Source: Planococcus shenhongbingii (GTDB taxonomy: Bacteria > Bacillota > Bacilli > Bacillales_A > Planococcaceae). From it: 64,000 bases of DNA. Location: contig NZ_CP129235.1 of NCBI RefSeq assembly GCF_030413635.1, positions 868,001-932,000 of the forward strand. Reading direction: 5' to 3'. This document shows, one piece after another, positions 43,523-51,700 of the stretch (the first letter of the stretch is position 1; each line of letters begins with the position of its first letter). Below the pieces are notes generated by a model. It worked only from the letters and a program-made list of their open reading frames with translations, had not been told where the DNA came from and did no database searches. A program made the position numbers and the translations under genes.

Positions 43523-44812
43523 ATGACAAGAAGCAACACCACAGAGCTGGATAGAACAGCAGAAGCGGCGAAAGTGACAGTGGAGGACATCATGGTGGCG
43601 AATCAGGCGTTAAAAGACGTCGTATTAAAAACGCCGCTTCAGCGGAATGAAATTCTGTCCGCCCGGTACGGCTGCAACGTCTTTTTAAAGCGGGAAGATC
43701 AACAGGTCGTCCGCTCTTTCAAATTGCGGGGCGCTTATAACTTCATCCGCTGCATGACGATGGAAGAACGCAGCAGAGGCGTTGTGTGTGCGAGTGCCGG
43801 CAATCATGCCCAGGGAGTAGCGTATTCCTGCAAGGCGCTCGGCATTGAAGGCAAAATTTTCATGCCTCTCACGACACCAAGCCAAAAAGTTTCCCAGGTC
43901 AAGCGCTTTGGCGGCGATCAAGTATCCGTCGTTTTAACCGGTGATTCTTTTGATGACGCATTTGCAGCAGCGATGGAAACCTGTACTGCTGAAGGCAAAA
44001 CATTTGTGCACCCATTTAATAGCAACCATGTCATTGCAGGACAAGGCACGGTTGCAGTAGAAGTGTTGAATGAGATGCAGGAACCTGTGGATTATTTATT
44101 CTGCGGAATTGGCGGAGGGGGATTGGCATCCGGAGTCGGTTCTTATTTGAAAGGGATCAGTCCATCCACAAAACTGGTCGGCGTTGAACCGGCAGGAGCA
44201 GCCAGCATGAAGGCTTCACTCAAGAACGGGCAAGTGACCCGTTTGGACGAAATCGATACATTTGTCGACGGTGCAGCTGTGAAGCAAGTCGGAGATTTGA
44301 CGATGACAATCTGCCAGGAAGTCCTTGATGACATTATCGTGGTGCCTGAAGGCAAAGTATGTACGACCATTTTGGAATTATACAACGAGAATGCTATTGT
44401 TGCAGAACCGGCGGGGGCGTTGTCAGTGGCCGCGCTAGATTTCTATAAAGACGAAATCAAAGGGAAAAATGTCGTCTGTGTCATCTCGGGTGGCAATAAC
44501 GACATCGAGCGGATGCAGGAAATCAAAGAGAAATCCTTGATTTATGAAGGATTGAAGCATTATTTCATCGTCACGTTCCCTCAGCGGGCAGGGGCGCTTC
44601 GCAAATTTATGGAGCAAGTGCTTGGTGAAGAAGACGATATTACCCATTTTGAATACACAAAGCGGACAAACCGTGAACACGGGCCGGTACTCGTCGGCAT
44701 CGAACTAAAGCGTCGCGAAGACTATGAGCCATTAGTGAAACGAATGGCGGAAAACGGCTTTCCTTATAAAGACATCAACAACGATTCATTATTGTTCAAT
44801 TTATTGATTTAG
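43523..44812 (+). CDS. ilvA: threonine dehydratase, biosynthetic
   Basis: 429-residue PLP enzyme converting threonine to 2-oxobutyrate, the first step to isoleucine. The cofactor lysine is Lys67 in VRSFKLRGAYNF. The glycine loop CGIGGGGLASGVGSY binds the phosphate. A single C-terminal regulatory (ACT-like) domain begins near residue 335 (LKHYFIVTFPQRAGALRKFM), as in the ~420-residue Bacillus form rather than the ~510-residue E. coli form. The ATG at 43523 follows AAAAGGGTGA. The GTG at 43514 lies within that sequence. No T-box leader is present. Confidence 0.92.
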   Translation: MTRSNTTELDRTAEAAKVTVEDIMVANQALKDVVLKTPLQRNEILSARYGCNVFLKREDQQVVRSFKLRGAYNFIRCMTMEERSRGVVCASAGNHAQGVAYSCKALGIEGKIFMPLTTPSQKVSQVKRFGGDQVSVVLTGDSFDDAFAAAMETCTAEGKTFVHPFNSNHVIAGQGTVAVEVLNEMQEPVDYLFCGIGGGGLASGVGSYLKGISPSTKLVGVEPAGAASMKASLKNGQVTRLDEIDTFVDGAAVKQVGDLTMTICQEVLDDIIVVPEGKVCTTILELYNENAIVAEPAGALSVAALDFYKDEIKGKNVVCVISGGNNDIERMQEIKEKSLIYEGLKHYFIVTFPQRAGALRKFMEQVLGEEDDITHFEYTKRTNREHGPVLVGIELKRREDYEPLVKRMAENGFPYKDINNDSLLFNLLI

Positions 44813-44816
44813 TACC

Positions 44817-44848
44817 AGAACCCCTTTTGAATGGAAGGGGTTCTTTTC
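44817..44848 (+). terminator. terminator of ilvA
   Basis: AGAACCCCTT pairs with AAGGGGTTCT, followed by TTT, five bases after the stop codon. Confidence 0.9.
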
Positions 44849-44988
44849 GGTATTCAATGCTTTTGTGATCATTTGTTGTTTTTTTCAACATTGCTCTTTT
44901 CTTTCGTCCCATTTCATCTGATAATGTAGAAGGATAAAATCCGTTCAAGGCGGATCTGAAGAATAGAAGGCCAAAAGGACGAAGCTAA

Positions 44989-45582
44989 TTGTATAGATTA
45001 ATAAAAACTTTACAAGTGCTGTTGACGGCACTTTTCACTTTTACTGTGTTTGCCGCCTATGGCATTTGGACATATGCGGCGGAAACCGAAAATATAAAAA
45101 CCGATGCAGCAATAGTGCTTGGCACAAAAGTGGTAGGCAATCAGCCATCACCGATGCTGCGGGAACGCATCAATCATTCGGTATGGCTCTACGAAAATGG
45201 TTTCGTTGATAAGATCATTTTCACCGGCGGCAAAACGGACGGCGCAGACATGGCGGAATCGGAAGTATCGCGCAATTATGCGCTGAAACTGGACGTGCCA
45301 GCGGAAGACATCCTCATTGAAACCGAATCGATGATCACGGAAGAAAACTTTTTATATGCCAATGAAATTGCAGAAGAGCATGGGTTGGACAGCTTTCTTG
45401 TCGTCAGTGACCCCTTACATATGAAACGGGCATTATTGATGGCGCAAGTTGCGGGCATCGATGCGTATTCTTCGCCGACGCAAAGTTCGATTTTCCAGAC
45501 GTTCAGCAGCCAATTGCCATTTTTTATCCGGGAAACGGTTTGTTATGTCGCTTATGTGCTGGCCTTAGCATTTCTCCATTAG
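44989..45582 (+). CDS. YdcF-family (DUF218) protein
   Basis: 197-residue protein. One N-terminal membrane segment (residues ~8-28) is followed by a DUF218 domain: AAIVLGTKVVGNQPSPMLRE, then KIIFTGGKTDG and SFLVVSDPLHMKRALLMA. Related proteins bind SAM (E. coli YdcF) or contribute to envelope metabolism (SanA). A second hydrophobic stretch near the C terminus (VCYVAYVLALAFLH) may also touch the membrane. The start is TTG 44989 with AAAAGGA upstream; there is no in-frame ATG nearby. Confidence 0.8.
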   Translation: MYRLIKTLQVLLTALFTFTVFAAYGIWTYAAETENIKTDAAIVLGTKVVGNQPSPMLRERINHSVWLYENGFVDKIIFTGGKTDGADMAESEVSRNYALKLDVPAEDILIETESMITEENFLYANEIAEEHGLDSFLVVSDPLHMKRALLMAQVAGIDAYSSPTQSSIFQTFSSQLPFFIRETVCYVAYVLALAFLH

Positions 45583-45587
45583 ATCAT

Positions 45588-45630
45588 AAAAAGCAGAGCG
45601 CCCCTGTAAGCAAGGGCGCTCTGCTTTTTT
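45588..45630. terminator. bidirectional terminator
   Basis: AAAAAGCAGAGCGCCC pairs with GGGCGCTCTGCTTTTTT around a ten-base loop, between convergent genes. Confidence 0.93.
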
Positions 45631-45635
45631 CATCG

Positions 45636-46649
45636 TTATACGATTCTCCGTCCGCTTTTTCCTAAGGCATAATAAATGCCGTGCTGAAGTGATTGCAGGC
45701 ATTCAAATTTTTTCAGGCTTGTCAGAGTCTGTGTAATCAGCAATGCCAGTTCAGGAGAGACGCCGACTAAAATCACTTCTGTTCCCAGAAGTTTAGCAGA
45801 CGCTCCCAATTTATCGATCAGTTCGGCAGTATGCGCTGAGATGTTTTTATTCAAGCCGGTCAAGTCCAGCAGCAGGTAGCTGGCTTGATGCTTCGGCAGG
45901 TGGCTGAGTGTTTTATAAATTAAGTCTTCGGCCCGTTCTTCGTCATAGCTGCCAATCATCGGAACGACAATAATGCCTTCAAGGACAGGAATGATCGGAG
46001 ACGAAAGTTCCCTTACAAGACTTTGCAGCGTTTTGGTATTCTCGTTGACTAACTGCTCCAATTGCCTGATTTGGTCTGCTTCTTGGCGTCTTGACAGTTC
46101 ATGGATATTCCGTTGTACGGTCACATCAGAAGGAAAGTACTCAACGATGCTGTACGGGTTTTCATTGTTTTGATATTGAATGATTTTGTACCAGAAATTG
46201 ATGCCGAAAATGCCGCTCAATACACCCGCATAATGAGAAGGAACGAAAATCCCTTCCGTTTTTGCATCATCCAGTTGATTTAATTTGTATTCCCAGTCGT
46301 TCTGGATGTGCATCGTGAAAGTATTGTTTTGTGCATCCATCTTGGTGATTTCAACTTTCCCCCATCCAGCTGGAGCGTAGGTATTAGAAATCCACTCCAC
46401 AATATTAGAAGTATCGATATGCTTCATTTCCCCGAACCCTTCGCCTACAATTACGCCTTGGCGAAAGCCGGTAGTTTCCAGCACCAGCTTGGTTGCTTCA
46501 ACGCCGGATATTTCCTTGATGGTATCGAAGAAGGTCTTCATTGCCGTAATCCAAAAAAATACGACGTCGCCGTCCTCAAACAGAACTTCTCCTGTTTCAA
46601 GATCCCATTTTAATTCTATTCCGCCGACCGTTATGTCTTTCTTCTCCAT
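45636..46649 (-). CDS. RsbR-like stressosome protein with N-terminal V4R-like sensor
   Basis: 337-residue protein. The N-terminal ~180 residues resemble V4R/XylR_N-like sensor domains (TGFRQGVIVGEGFGEM). A helical linker (residues ~190-215) follows, then a C-terminal STAS domain (~220-330): PIIPVLEGIIVVPMIGSYDE and LLLDLTGLNKNISAHTAELI. The STAS Thr in DLTG corresponds to the phosphorylated site of RsbR paralogues, which regulate sigma-B via the stressosome kinase RsbT. No rsbS or rsbT adjoins it. The ATG at 46649 follows GGAGGAACGG. The ligand is unknown. Confidence 0.8.
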   Translation of the reverse strand: MEKKDITVGGIELKWDLETGEVLFEDGDVVFFWITAMKTFFDTIKEISGVEATKLVLETTGFRQGVIVGEGFGEMKHIDTSNIVEWISNTYAPAGWGKVEITKMDAQNNTFTMHIQNDWEYKLNQLDDAKTEGIFVPSHYAGVLSGIFGINFWYKIIQYQNNENPYSIVEYFPSDVTVQRNIHELSRRQEADQIRQLEQLVNENTKTLQSLVRELSSPIIPVLEGIIVVPMIGSYDEERAEDLIYKTLSHLPKHQASYLLLDLTGLNKNISAHTAELIDKLGASAKLLGTEVILVGVSPELALLITQTLTSLKKFECLQSLQHGIYYALGKSGRRIV

Positions 46650-46823
46650 AAATACCGTTCCTCCGATTTAATACAAGATAGTTTAAGTATATAAGGTCGT
46701 TGGAGTCTTGTCTCTTTTAATGGCAAAGAGAAGGGCGAGTGCATTTACACAAGGAAAAATAACTGAATAAAAAGAAAATATACTGTTCATTTAATTGAAT
46801 CCGGTATATAATATAAAGTATAA

Positions 46824-46835
46824 GAACGTTTGTTC
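46824..46835 (+). promoter_or_regulatory. candidate LexA box
   Basis: GAACGTTTGTTC is a perfect match to the Gram-positive LexA core GAACNNNNGTTC. It overlaps the start side of an A+T-rich promoter region (TTGAAT 18 bp before TATAAG) pointing toward 46998. Confidence 0.5.
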
Positions 46836-46997
46836 TGATAAATGTTATTCATTGCAAAAAGAAACGTACACCAAGAGGAAAGATAACTTCGAAGTGGCTG
46901 ATTTTATTTTGGAATTTCGTGCCGTTTTGTTGAAGAGGACTCATCAAAATAAGGCATGGAAAATATAAAAAAGGATCAAACGAAGGGAGAGTTTAAA

Positions 46998-47432
46998 GTG
47001 CCAGTGCATGCGTACATGGTGTTTAACGGGAATTGCGAAGAAGCGGTCGGGTATTATGCAGAGGTTTTTGGAGCAGCGAAGCCGGAAATTATGCGTTTTG
47101 GGGATATGCCTCCGGAGGAAGGCTTTGAAATGGCTGAAGACATGAAAAAGCTGGTCATGCACACCAATTTGAATATCATGGGCAGTGAAGTGATGTTTTC
47201 AGATGCCATGCCAAATTCGCCTGTAACTTTCGGACAAAATATCAATTTGACCGTTGTTTCGGACAATATGGATGAATTGAAATCTCAATTCAACCGTTTG
47301 GCCCAGGATGGCAAAGTGACGATGGATATGCAGGAAACTTTTTGGAGTCCTGCATACGGAGCGCTGGAAGACAAGTTCGGAGTTTCTTGGCAATTCAGTT
47401 GTGATGATGGTTCTTACGGACAACAGGAATAA
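46998..47432 (+). CDS. VOC superfamily protein (PhnB-like)
   Basis: 144-residue PhnB-like protein with the pattern VPVHAYMVFNGNCEEAVGYY, MRFGDMPPEEGF and the closing GALEDKFGVSWQFSCDD. The metal/substrate site of such dimers is made from paired beta-alpha-beta-beta-beta modules; its chemistry is unknown. The frame opens at ATG 46956 without a Shine-Dalgarno. GTG 46998 has AAGGGAGAG ahead and gives the family start. A candidate LexA box lies about 165 bp upstream. Confidence 0.8.
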   Translation: MPVHAYMVFNGNCEEAVGYYAEVFGAAKPEIMRFGDMPPEEGFEMAEDMKKLVMHTNLNIMGSEVMFSDAMPNSPVTFGQNINLTVVSDNMDELKSQFNRLAQDGKVTMDMQETFWSPAYGALEDKFGVSWQFSCDDGSYGQQE

Positions 47433-47463
47433 GAGAATAAAACGGGGGGAATCGGGGGAAATG

Positions 47464-47499
47464 AAAAGCGCATGCTCAGTCGTGAGCATGTGCTTTTTT
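47464..47499 (+). terminator. terminator of the VOC gene
   Basis: AAAAGCGCATGCTCA pairs with TGAGCATGTGCTTTT around GTCG, followed by TT. Confidence 0.9.
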
Positions 47500-47675
47500 A
47501 ATGCGTCTGTACAATTCAACAATGGAATGTTGCTTGCTTGAGTTTGCTTGGACAAAGGGAGCTGTAGACCATGTAGGTTTAACGTTTTGACTTGCCAGCA
47601 GTTAGGGTAATTAAAAAGAAAAAACTAAAACTGCGTACACATCGCGCTTTTTGATTTAGGAGTGGATTCTTTTTT

Positions 47676-48494
47676 ATGCCGCATATCACTATCGATCAAT
47701 CTGTTTCGCTTTATTATCATCTAAAAGGCCAGGGAATGCCGATTGTCTTTATCCATCCTTTTGTCATGGCCCATAATGTATTTAAACACCAAGAACCGCT
47801 CGCTGAACAATATCAGCTTATTTTTTACGATATCGCGGGGCATGGGCACAGCACAAGAGGAGACCAGCCCTTGACCATTAGCCTTCTGGCGGAACATTTA
47901 AAAAAACTGCTTGATGAAATAGGGATTGAAAAAGTCGTGCTTTGCGGTTATTCGCATGGTGGTTTGATTGCCCAGGAATTTGCGCTGAACTATCCGGAAC
48001 GGACAATCGCTTTGATCATGTCCGGTGGTTTTTCAGAAATAAACAACTTCACCCCAAAATTCTTTATCAAGTCGGTGATGTATATGGCCAAGTTCCGGCA
48101 ACTGCCGATGGCTGCAAAATTACAGGCTAAATTGAACCGGAAGCTTGTGGGCGATGAACAAGCCATCTACCATTTGGCCCGAAAATCGAATGCGAAAGCT
48201 GCCTATGAATTTTGCAGAACGGGCTTGGACTATGTCTCAACTTATTCCCTCCATCGCTTGAAAATGCCGATTCTGCTAATCTATGGAACGCTTGAAAAAC
48301 CCATGCATCATTACCAGATTCCCTTTTTAGAGGCTGCTCCTCAAACGCAGGTCGCTTATATCGATAAAGGGACGCATCAGCTGCCGCCGCGGTCCTTCCT
48401 GGAATTTAATGCAGTGATAAACCAATACTTGCAGCCGATTGCTGAACACTACAGGCAGGAAGAAAATGGCTTGAAATCAAGGCAGCCGCTATGA
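47676..48494 (+). CDS. alpha/beta hydrolase
   Basis: 272-residue alpha/beta-hydrolase. IVFIHPFVMAHNVF contains the oxyanion HP motif, CGYSHGGLIAQEF the nucleophile Ser. An Asp is not obvious in the usual LLIYGTLEKP turn, and GTHQLPP carries the catalytic His. It resembles small esterase/3-oxoadipate enol-lactonase-like proteins; the substrate is unknown. The ATG at 47676 follows AGGAGTGG. Its stop overlaps the following CPBP gene (ATGA at 48491), so the two are translationally coupled. Confidence 0.82.
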   Translation: MPHITIDQSVSLYYHLKGQGMPIVFIHPFVMAHNVFKHQEPLAEQYQLIFYDIAGHGHSTRGDQPLTISLLAEHLKKLLDEIGIEKVVLCGYSHGGLIAQEFALNYPERTIALIMSGGFSEINNFTPKFFIKSVMYMAKFRQLPMAAKLQAKLNRKLVGDEQAIYHLARKSNAKAAYEFCRTGLDYVSTYSLHRLKMPILLIYGTLEKPMHHYQIPFLEAAPQTQVAYIDKGTHQLPPRSFLEFNAVINQYLQPIAEHYRQEENGLKSRQPL

Positions 48495-49123
48495 AGAATT
48501 TTGTGCGTTTGATCGGACCAACGGCAATGATTTTTATCGGGCTGCAATGGCTGGAAAACGTCGCCATCACGTTTTTGCTGTTCTATAGCTGGCTGCTGTT
48601 TGTGCCGCTGGTTGACAAGGCATTTCCGAAAGAGCGGCTGAAGTTGGACAAACAGGGAATGGCATTAGGGATTGGCAGCGGTGTGCTTTTTTTCATTTTT
48701 ATCTTTGGCGGGTTGAGCTGGCTTCATATCTATCTATTGGATATCGAATATCTTCGGGCGCTGCTGCTCGACTGGGGATTTTCAGGTCCAGGAGAAGTGG
48801 GGCTAATACTCGTATTGCTTTTAGCGAATCCGGTGCTTGAGGAATTATATTGGAGAGGTTATATGTATGACAGGTTGAGGGGGAAAGGGAAAGCCTTGTA
48901 TGCCATCGGAATGTCTGCGGCTTTTTATACGCTGTATCATTTGCTGTCGATCATTCCGATTTTTGAAACAGGATTCAGTTTTGTGGCGGTGATTCCTGTT
49001 TTCATTGCTGGATTATTTTGGGGATATATCCGGGAAAAATCCGCCTCCATTTCAGCGACGATTATCAGCCACGCGCTGTCGGACTTTGGGATTGTTTGCG
49101 TCTATTGGTTTATTGTAAGGTAA
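48491..49123 (+). CDS. CPBP-family intramembrane metalloprotease
   Basis: 210-residue membrane protein with about six hydrophobic segments. It carries the CPBP (Abi/CAAX protease-like) motifs: EELYWRG with the double Glu, FYTLYHL, and ISHALSD near the C terminus, forming the zinc site in the membrane. Members process prenylated or bacteriocin-related peptides, or act in self-immunity. It overlaps the hydrolase gene by four bases, forming an operon. No bacteriocin genes are adjacent. Confidence 0.83.
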   Translation: MKNFVRLIGPTAMIFIGLQWLENVAITFLLFYSWLLFVPLVDKAFPKERLKLDKQGMALGIGSGVLFFIFIFGGLSWLHIYLLDIEYLRALLLDWGFSGPGEVGLILVLLLANPVLEELYWRGYMYDRLRGKGKALYAIGMSAAFYTLYHLLSIIPIFETGFSFVAVIPVFIAGLFWGYIREKSASISATIISHALSDFGIVCVYWFIVR

Positions 49124-49124
49124 A

Positions 49125-49172
49125 TGAAAGCTTTTTTGGGAATCAGGTGATTTCCAGAAAGGCTTTTTCTAT
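49125..49172 (+). terminator. possible terminator after the CPBP gene
   Basis: AAAGC/GCTTT outer and GGAATC/GATTTCC inner pairings, ending in a T run. Imperfect. Confidence 0.45.
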
Positions 49173-49341
49173 GGACTCGATCCGATAGGCAGGTTGTGAA
49201 ACCATTCCAAAAATGAGATAGTCAGCATTGGTGCAACTGAACAATACAATTCTGTGCAGTGACTGACACAAGAATGGGGCTTGTAAACAGTATTTTTCGA
49301 CTATTGGATGCGGTATCGTAGAAGAAGGGAGAGGATACAAG

Positions 49342-51408
49342 ATGTTATTGGATGAGAGAAGCGCAGCTTTACTGATTCTTCTTCAACATTCACCTATATC
49401 TAAAATGAGTGACTTGGAAATTCAGACAGGACTTACAAGAAGGCAGATTCAATATGCTATCGGGAAAGCCAATGATTGGCTTGAATTTAACAGCTATTCC
49501 ACTATTCAATTCAATCGGCAAAAAGGTTATTTTTTAACCCAGCCGATCAATGAAGAGGCCTTAAATGTCAAGATGACCAAGAATACATATACTTTTTCCG
49601 AAAAAGAAAGGGAAAATTTATTCTACCTGATGATTTTATTGGGGCGGGAAGAATTATCCGTCTATCATTTTCAATCCATAACCGGGCTGTCCCGCAATAC
49701 AGTATTGACGGATCTGCGGCAGCTTAAGAAGAAAACACAGCAGCTCGACTTAACACTCGAGTATTCGAAGCAAAAAGGCTATGTGATTTCAGGAGATAGC
49801 CTGGCCAAGAGGTATGCGGTTGAATACTTGGTCAGTGAGGTATTTAGTAATCCGAATAACCGGGCGATTGTTGAGTGTCTTTGGAAAGATGATGAGCAGC
49901 AAATCAAAGCCATTAAAGTTCAGCTCGAACAAATAGAGCAGAAGCTGGGTGTAACATTCACCGATGAAAGGCTTAATGAGTTAAGTTATTTATTTCTTTG
50001 CACCGATTTGCTGATTCGAAGAGGCGAGGGCTTGCAGAATGATGATAGTTGGAACCAGCTGGTAGCTACGGATGAATATCGGATGGTTGAACAACTGGCT
50101 GAAACATCAGCTTTTCAAGCTCATTGGAGCCAGACGGAAAAACAGTATGCTACGTTGCATTTGTTAAGTATGAACCGGACAAAAGATCTGTCTCCTTTAA
50201 AAGAAGACGAAACCATTCAAGTGCTGCTGCAACAGATAGTGGAAGAATTTGAACGGCTGGCTTTTGTCCATTTGCAAGATAAGGAATTATTGTATGAACA
50301 GCTTTATATCCATTTCAAACCGGCCTACCACCGGTTGAAATATGGTCTTCCACAAGTCAATCCCATCACCGGCCGGGTACAAAAAGTTTATCCAGAATTG
50401 CATCATCTCGTCAGAAAAACTCTTCAAATGCTGGAGAGAAAACTGGGGAAGGCAGTGCCTGAAGATGAAGTGGCCTATTTTACCATTCATTTTGGCGGCT
50501 GGCTGCGAAGGCAAGGAACGGCACTTGATGACCGAAAGCGGGCGATCGTCGTATGCCCAAACGGGGTAGGGATCAGCAATATCCTTATCTATACCTTAAG
50601 GGAATTGTTCCCGGACATTTTGTTTTTGGATGTGCTGTCTGTCCGTTCAGCCGCGAATTATCAGCTGCCTTACGATCTGGTTTTTTCGACTGTTCACATG
50701 AGGACCGATGCCCTTCTTTTTGTCGTACCGCCCATATTGGAAGTGCAGGAAAAGCATTTGCTGCGTCAGCAAGTGATGCAGGAACTGTATGGCTATACAA
50801 CTGGGAATATTGATGCCGGTTCTTTGTTAAAAATCATTGCCAAGTATGCGACTATTCACAATGCAACAGAACTTGAAACAGCATTGCAATCCAATTTGTA
50901 CAGCCCTTCACGAAAGCAAACAAAATTTTCATTAAAGGAGGCTGAAAAACCAGTGTTAGGAGAATTACTCACTTTGCAGACGATTCAATTGCACCCCTCT
51001 GCGGCGTCTTGGCAGCAGGCCATTCAATCTGCAGCGCAGCCGCTTGTTGAATCAGGAACAGTTGAAGAGCGTTATGTGGAGGCAATGATTGACAGCATCG
51101 AAGCGAATGGCCCATATGTCGTCATCACTCCAGGCGTGGCCATTCCACACGCCAGGCCGGAACAAGGAGTCAACTCTTTGTCGATGAGCTTATTGAAATT
51201 GGAAGAGCCTGTGGAATTTGCAGCGGACAAGCCAGTGCAGTTGATTATCGTATTGGCCGCATCTGACAGTGACTCGCATTTGCGTGCACTGATCCAACTG
51301 ACGCAGTTACTTAATGAACCGGCTAATATTAAGCGGATGCTTGAAATCGCAGATAAAACGGAGCTCATGGAATTCATTCATGAAAATTCAAAGGAGGAAA
51401 CACAATGA
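49342..51408 (+). CDS. PRD-containing PTS regulator with EIIB-like and EIIA domains
   Basis: 688-residue BglG/MtlR-type regulator. DNA-binding helix-turn-helices lie in the first ~150 residues (ITGLSRNTVLTDLRQLKKKT). PRD domains span about 180-390. An EIIB-like domain follows, with Cys405 in VVCPNGVGISN. A C-terminal EIIA domain of the mannitol/fructose type (about 535-680) has active His603 in GVAIPHARP. Such proteins sense PTS phosphorylation. Downstream ulaB and ulaA homologues, the first overlapping by four bases, imply it activates its own transport operon. As no separate EIIA gene exists here, its EIIA domain may also phosphorylate UlaB (inference). Confidence 0.88.
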   Translation: MLLDERSAALLILLQHSPISKMSDLEIQTGLTRRQIQYAIGKANDWLEFNSYSTIQFNRQKGYFLTQPINEEALNVKMTKNTYTFSEKERENLFYLMILLGREELSVYHFQSITGLSRNTVLTDLRQLKKKTQQLDLTLEYSKQKGYVISGDSLAKRYAVEYLVSEVFSNPNNRAIVECLWKDDEQQIKAIKVQLEQIEQKLGVTFTDERLNELSYLFLCTDLLIRRGEGLQNDDSWNQLVATDEYRMVEQLAETSAFQAHWSQTEKQYATLHLLSMNRTKDLSPLKEDETIQVLLQQIVEEFERLAFVHLQDKELLYEQLYIHFKPAYHRLKYGLPQVNPITGRVQKVYPELHHLVRKTLQMLERKLGKAVPEDEVAYFTIHFGGWLRRQGTALDDRKRAIVVCPNGVGISNILIYTLRELFPDILFLDVLSVRSAANYQLPYDLVFSTVHMRTDALLFVVPPILEVQEKHLLRQQVMQELYGYTTGNIDAGSLLKIIAKYATIHNATELETALQSNLYSPSRKQTKFSLKEAEKPVLGELLTLQTIQLHPSAASWQQAIQSAAQPLVESGTVEERYVEAMIDSIEANGPYVVITPGVAIPHARPEQGVNSLSMSLLKLEEPVEFAADKPVQLIIVLAASDSDSHLRALIQLTQLLNEPANIKRMLEIADKTELMEFIHENSKEETQ

Positions 51409-51674
51409 AGAAGATTATGGTAGTATGCGGAAACGGTTTAGGAAGCAGCTTTATTATGGAATTGAATGTCAAGAAAGCCTTGAAAGAAATGGAACATACA
51501 GCAGAAGTGGACCATACGGATCTGACTTCAGCCAAATCGGAGCAGGCCGATATCTTTATTGGAGCAGGAGACATCATCGGCCAGCTTGACGACGGAAAAC
51601 GGACGCTTGTATCACTGGAGAATATGATGAGTATTCCGGAGATTAAATCTAAACTAGAACCGCATTTCCAATAA
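51405..51674 (+). CDS. ulaB: PTS ascorbate-type EIIB
   Basis: 89-residue EIIB of the ascorbate (SgaB/UlaB) family. Phosphorylated Cys8 lies in IMVVCGNGLGSS. It passes phosphate to the sugar carried by the UlaA-type EIIC encoded next. The ATG at 51405 follows AAAGGAGG and overlaps the regulator stop (ATGA). The EIIC gene follows 26 bp later. Ascorbate is the family's known substrate; other sugars are possible, as no catabolic genes accompany it. Confidence 0.88.
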   Translation: MKKIMVVCGNGLGSSFIMELNVKKALKEMEHTAEVDHTDLTSAKSEQADIFIGAGDIIGQLDDGKRTLVSLENMMSIPEIKSKLEPHFQ

Positions 51675-51700
51675 AATTCATATCAAAGGGATGAGAATCA

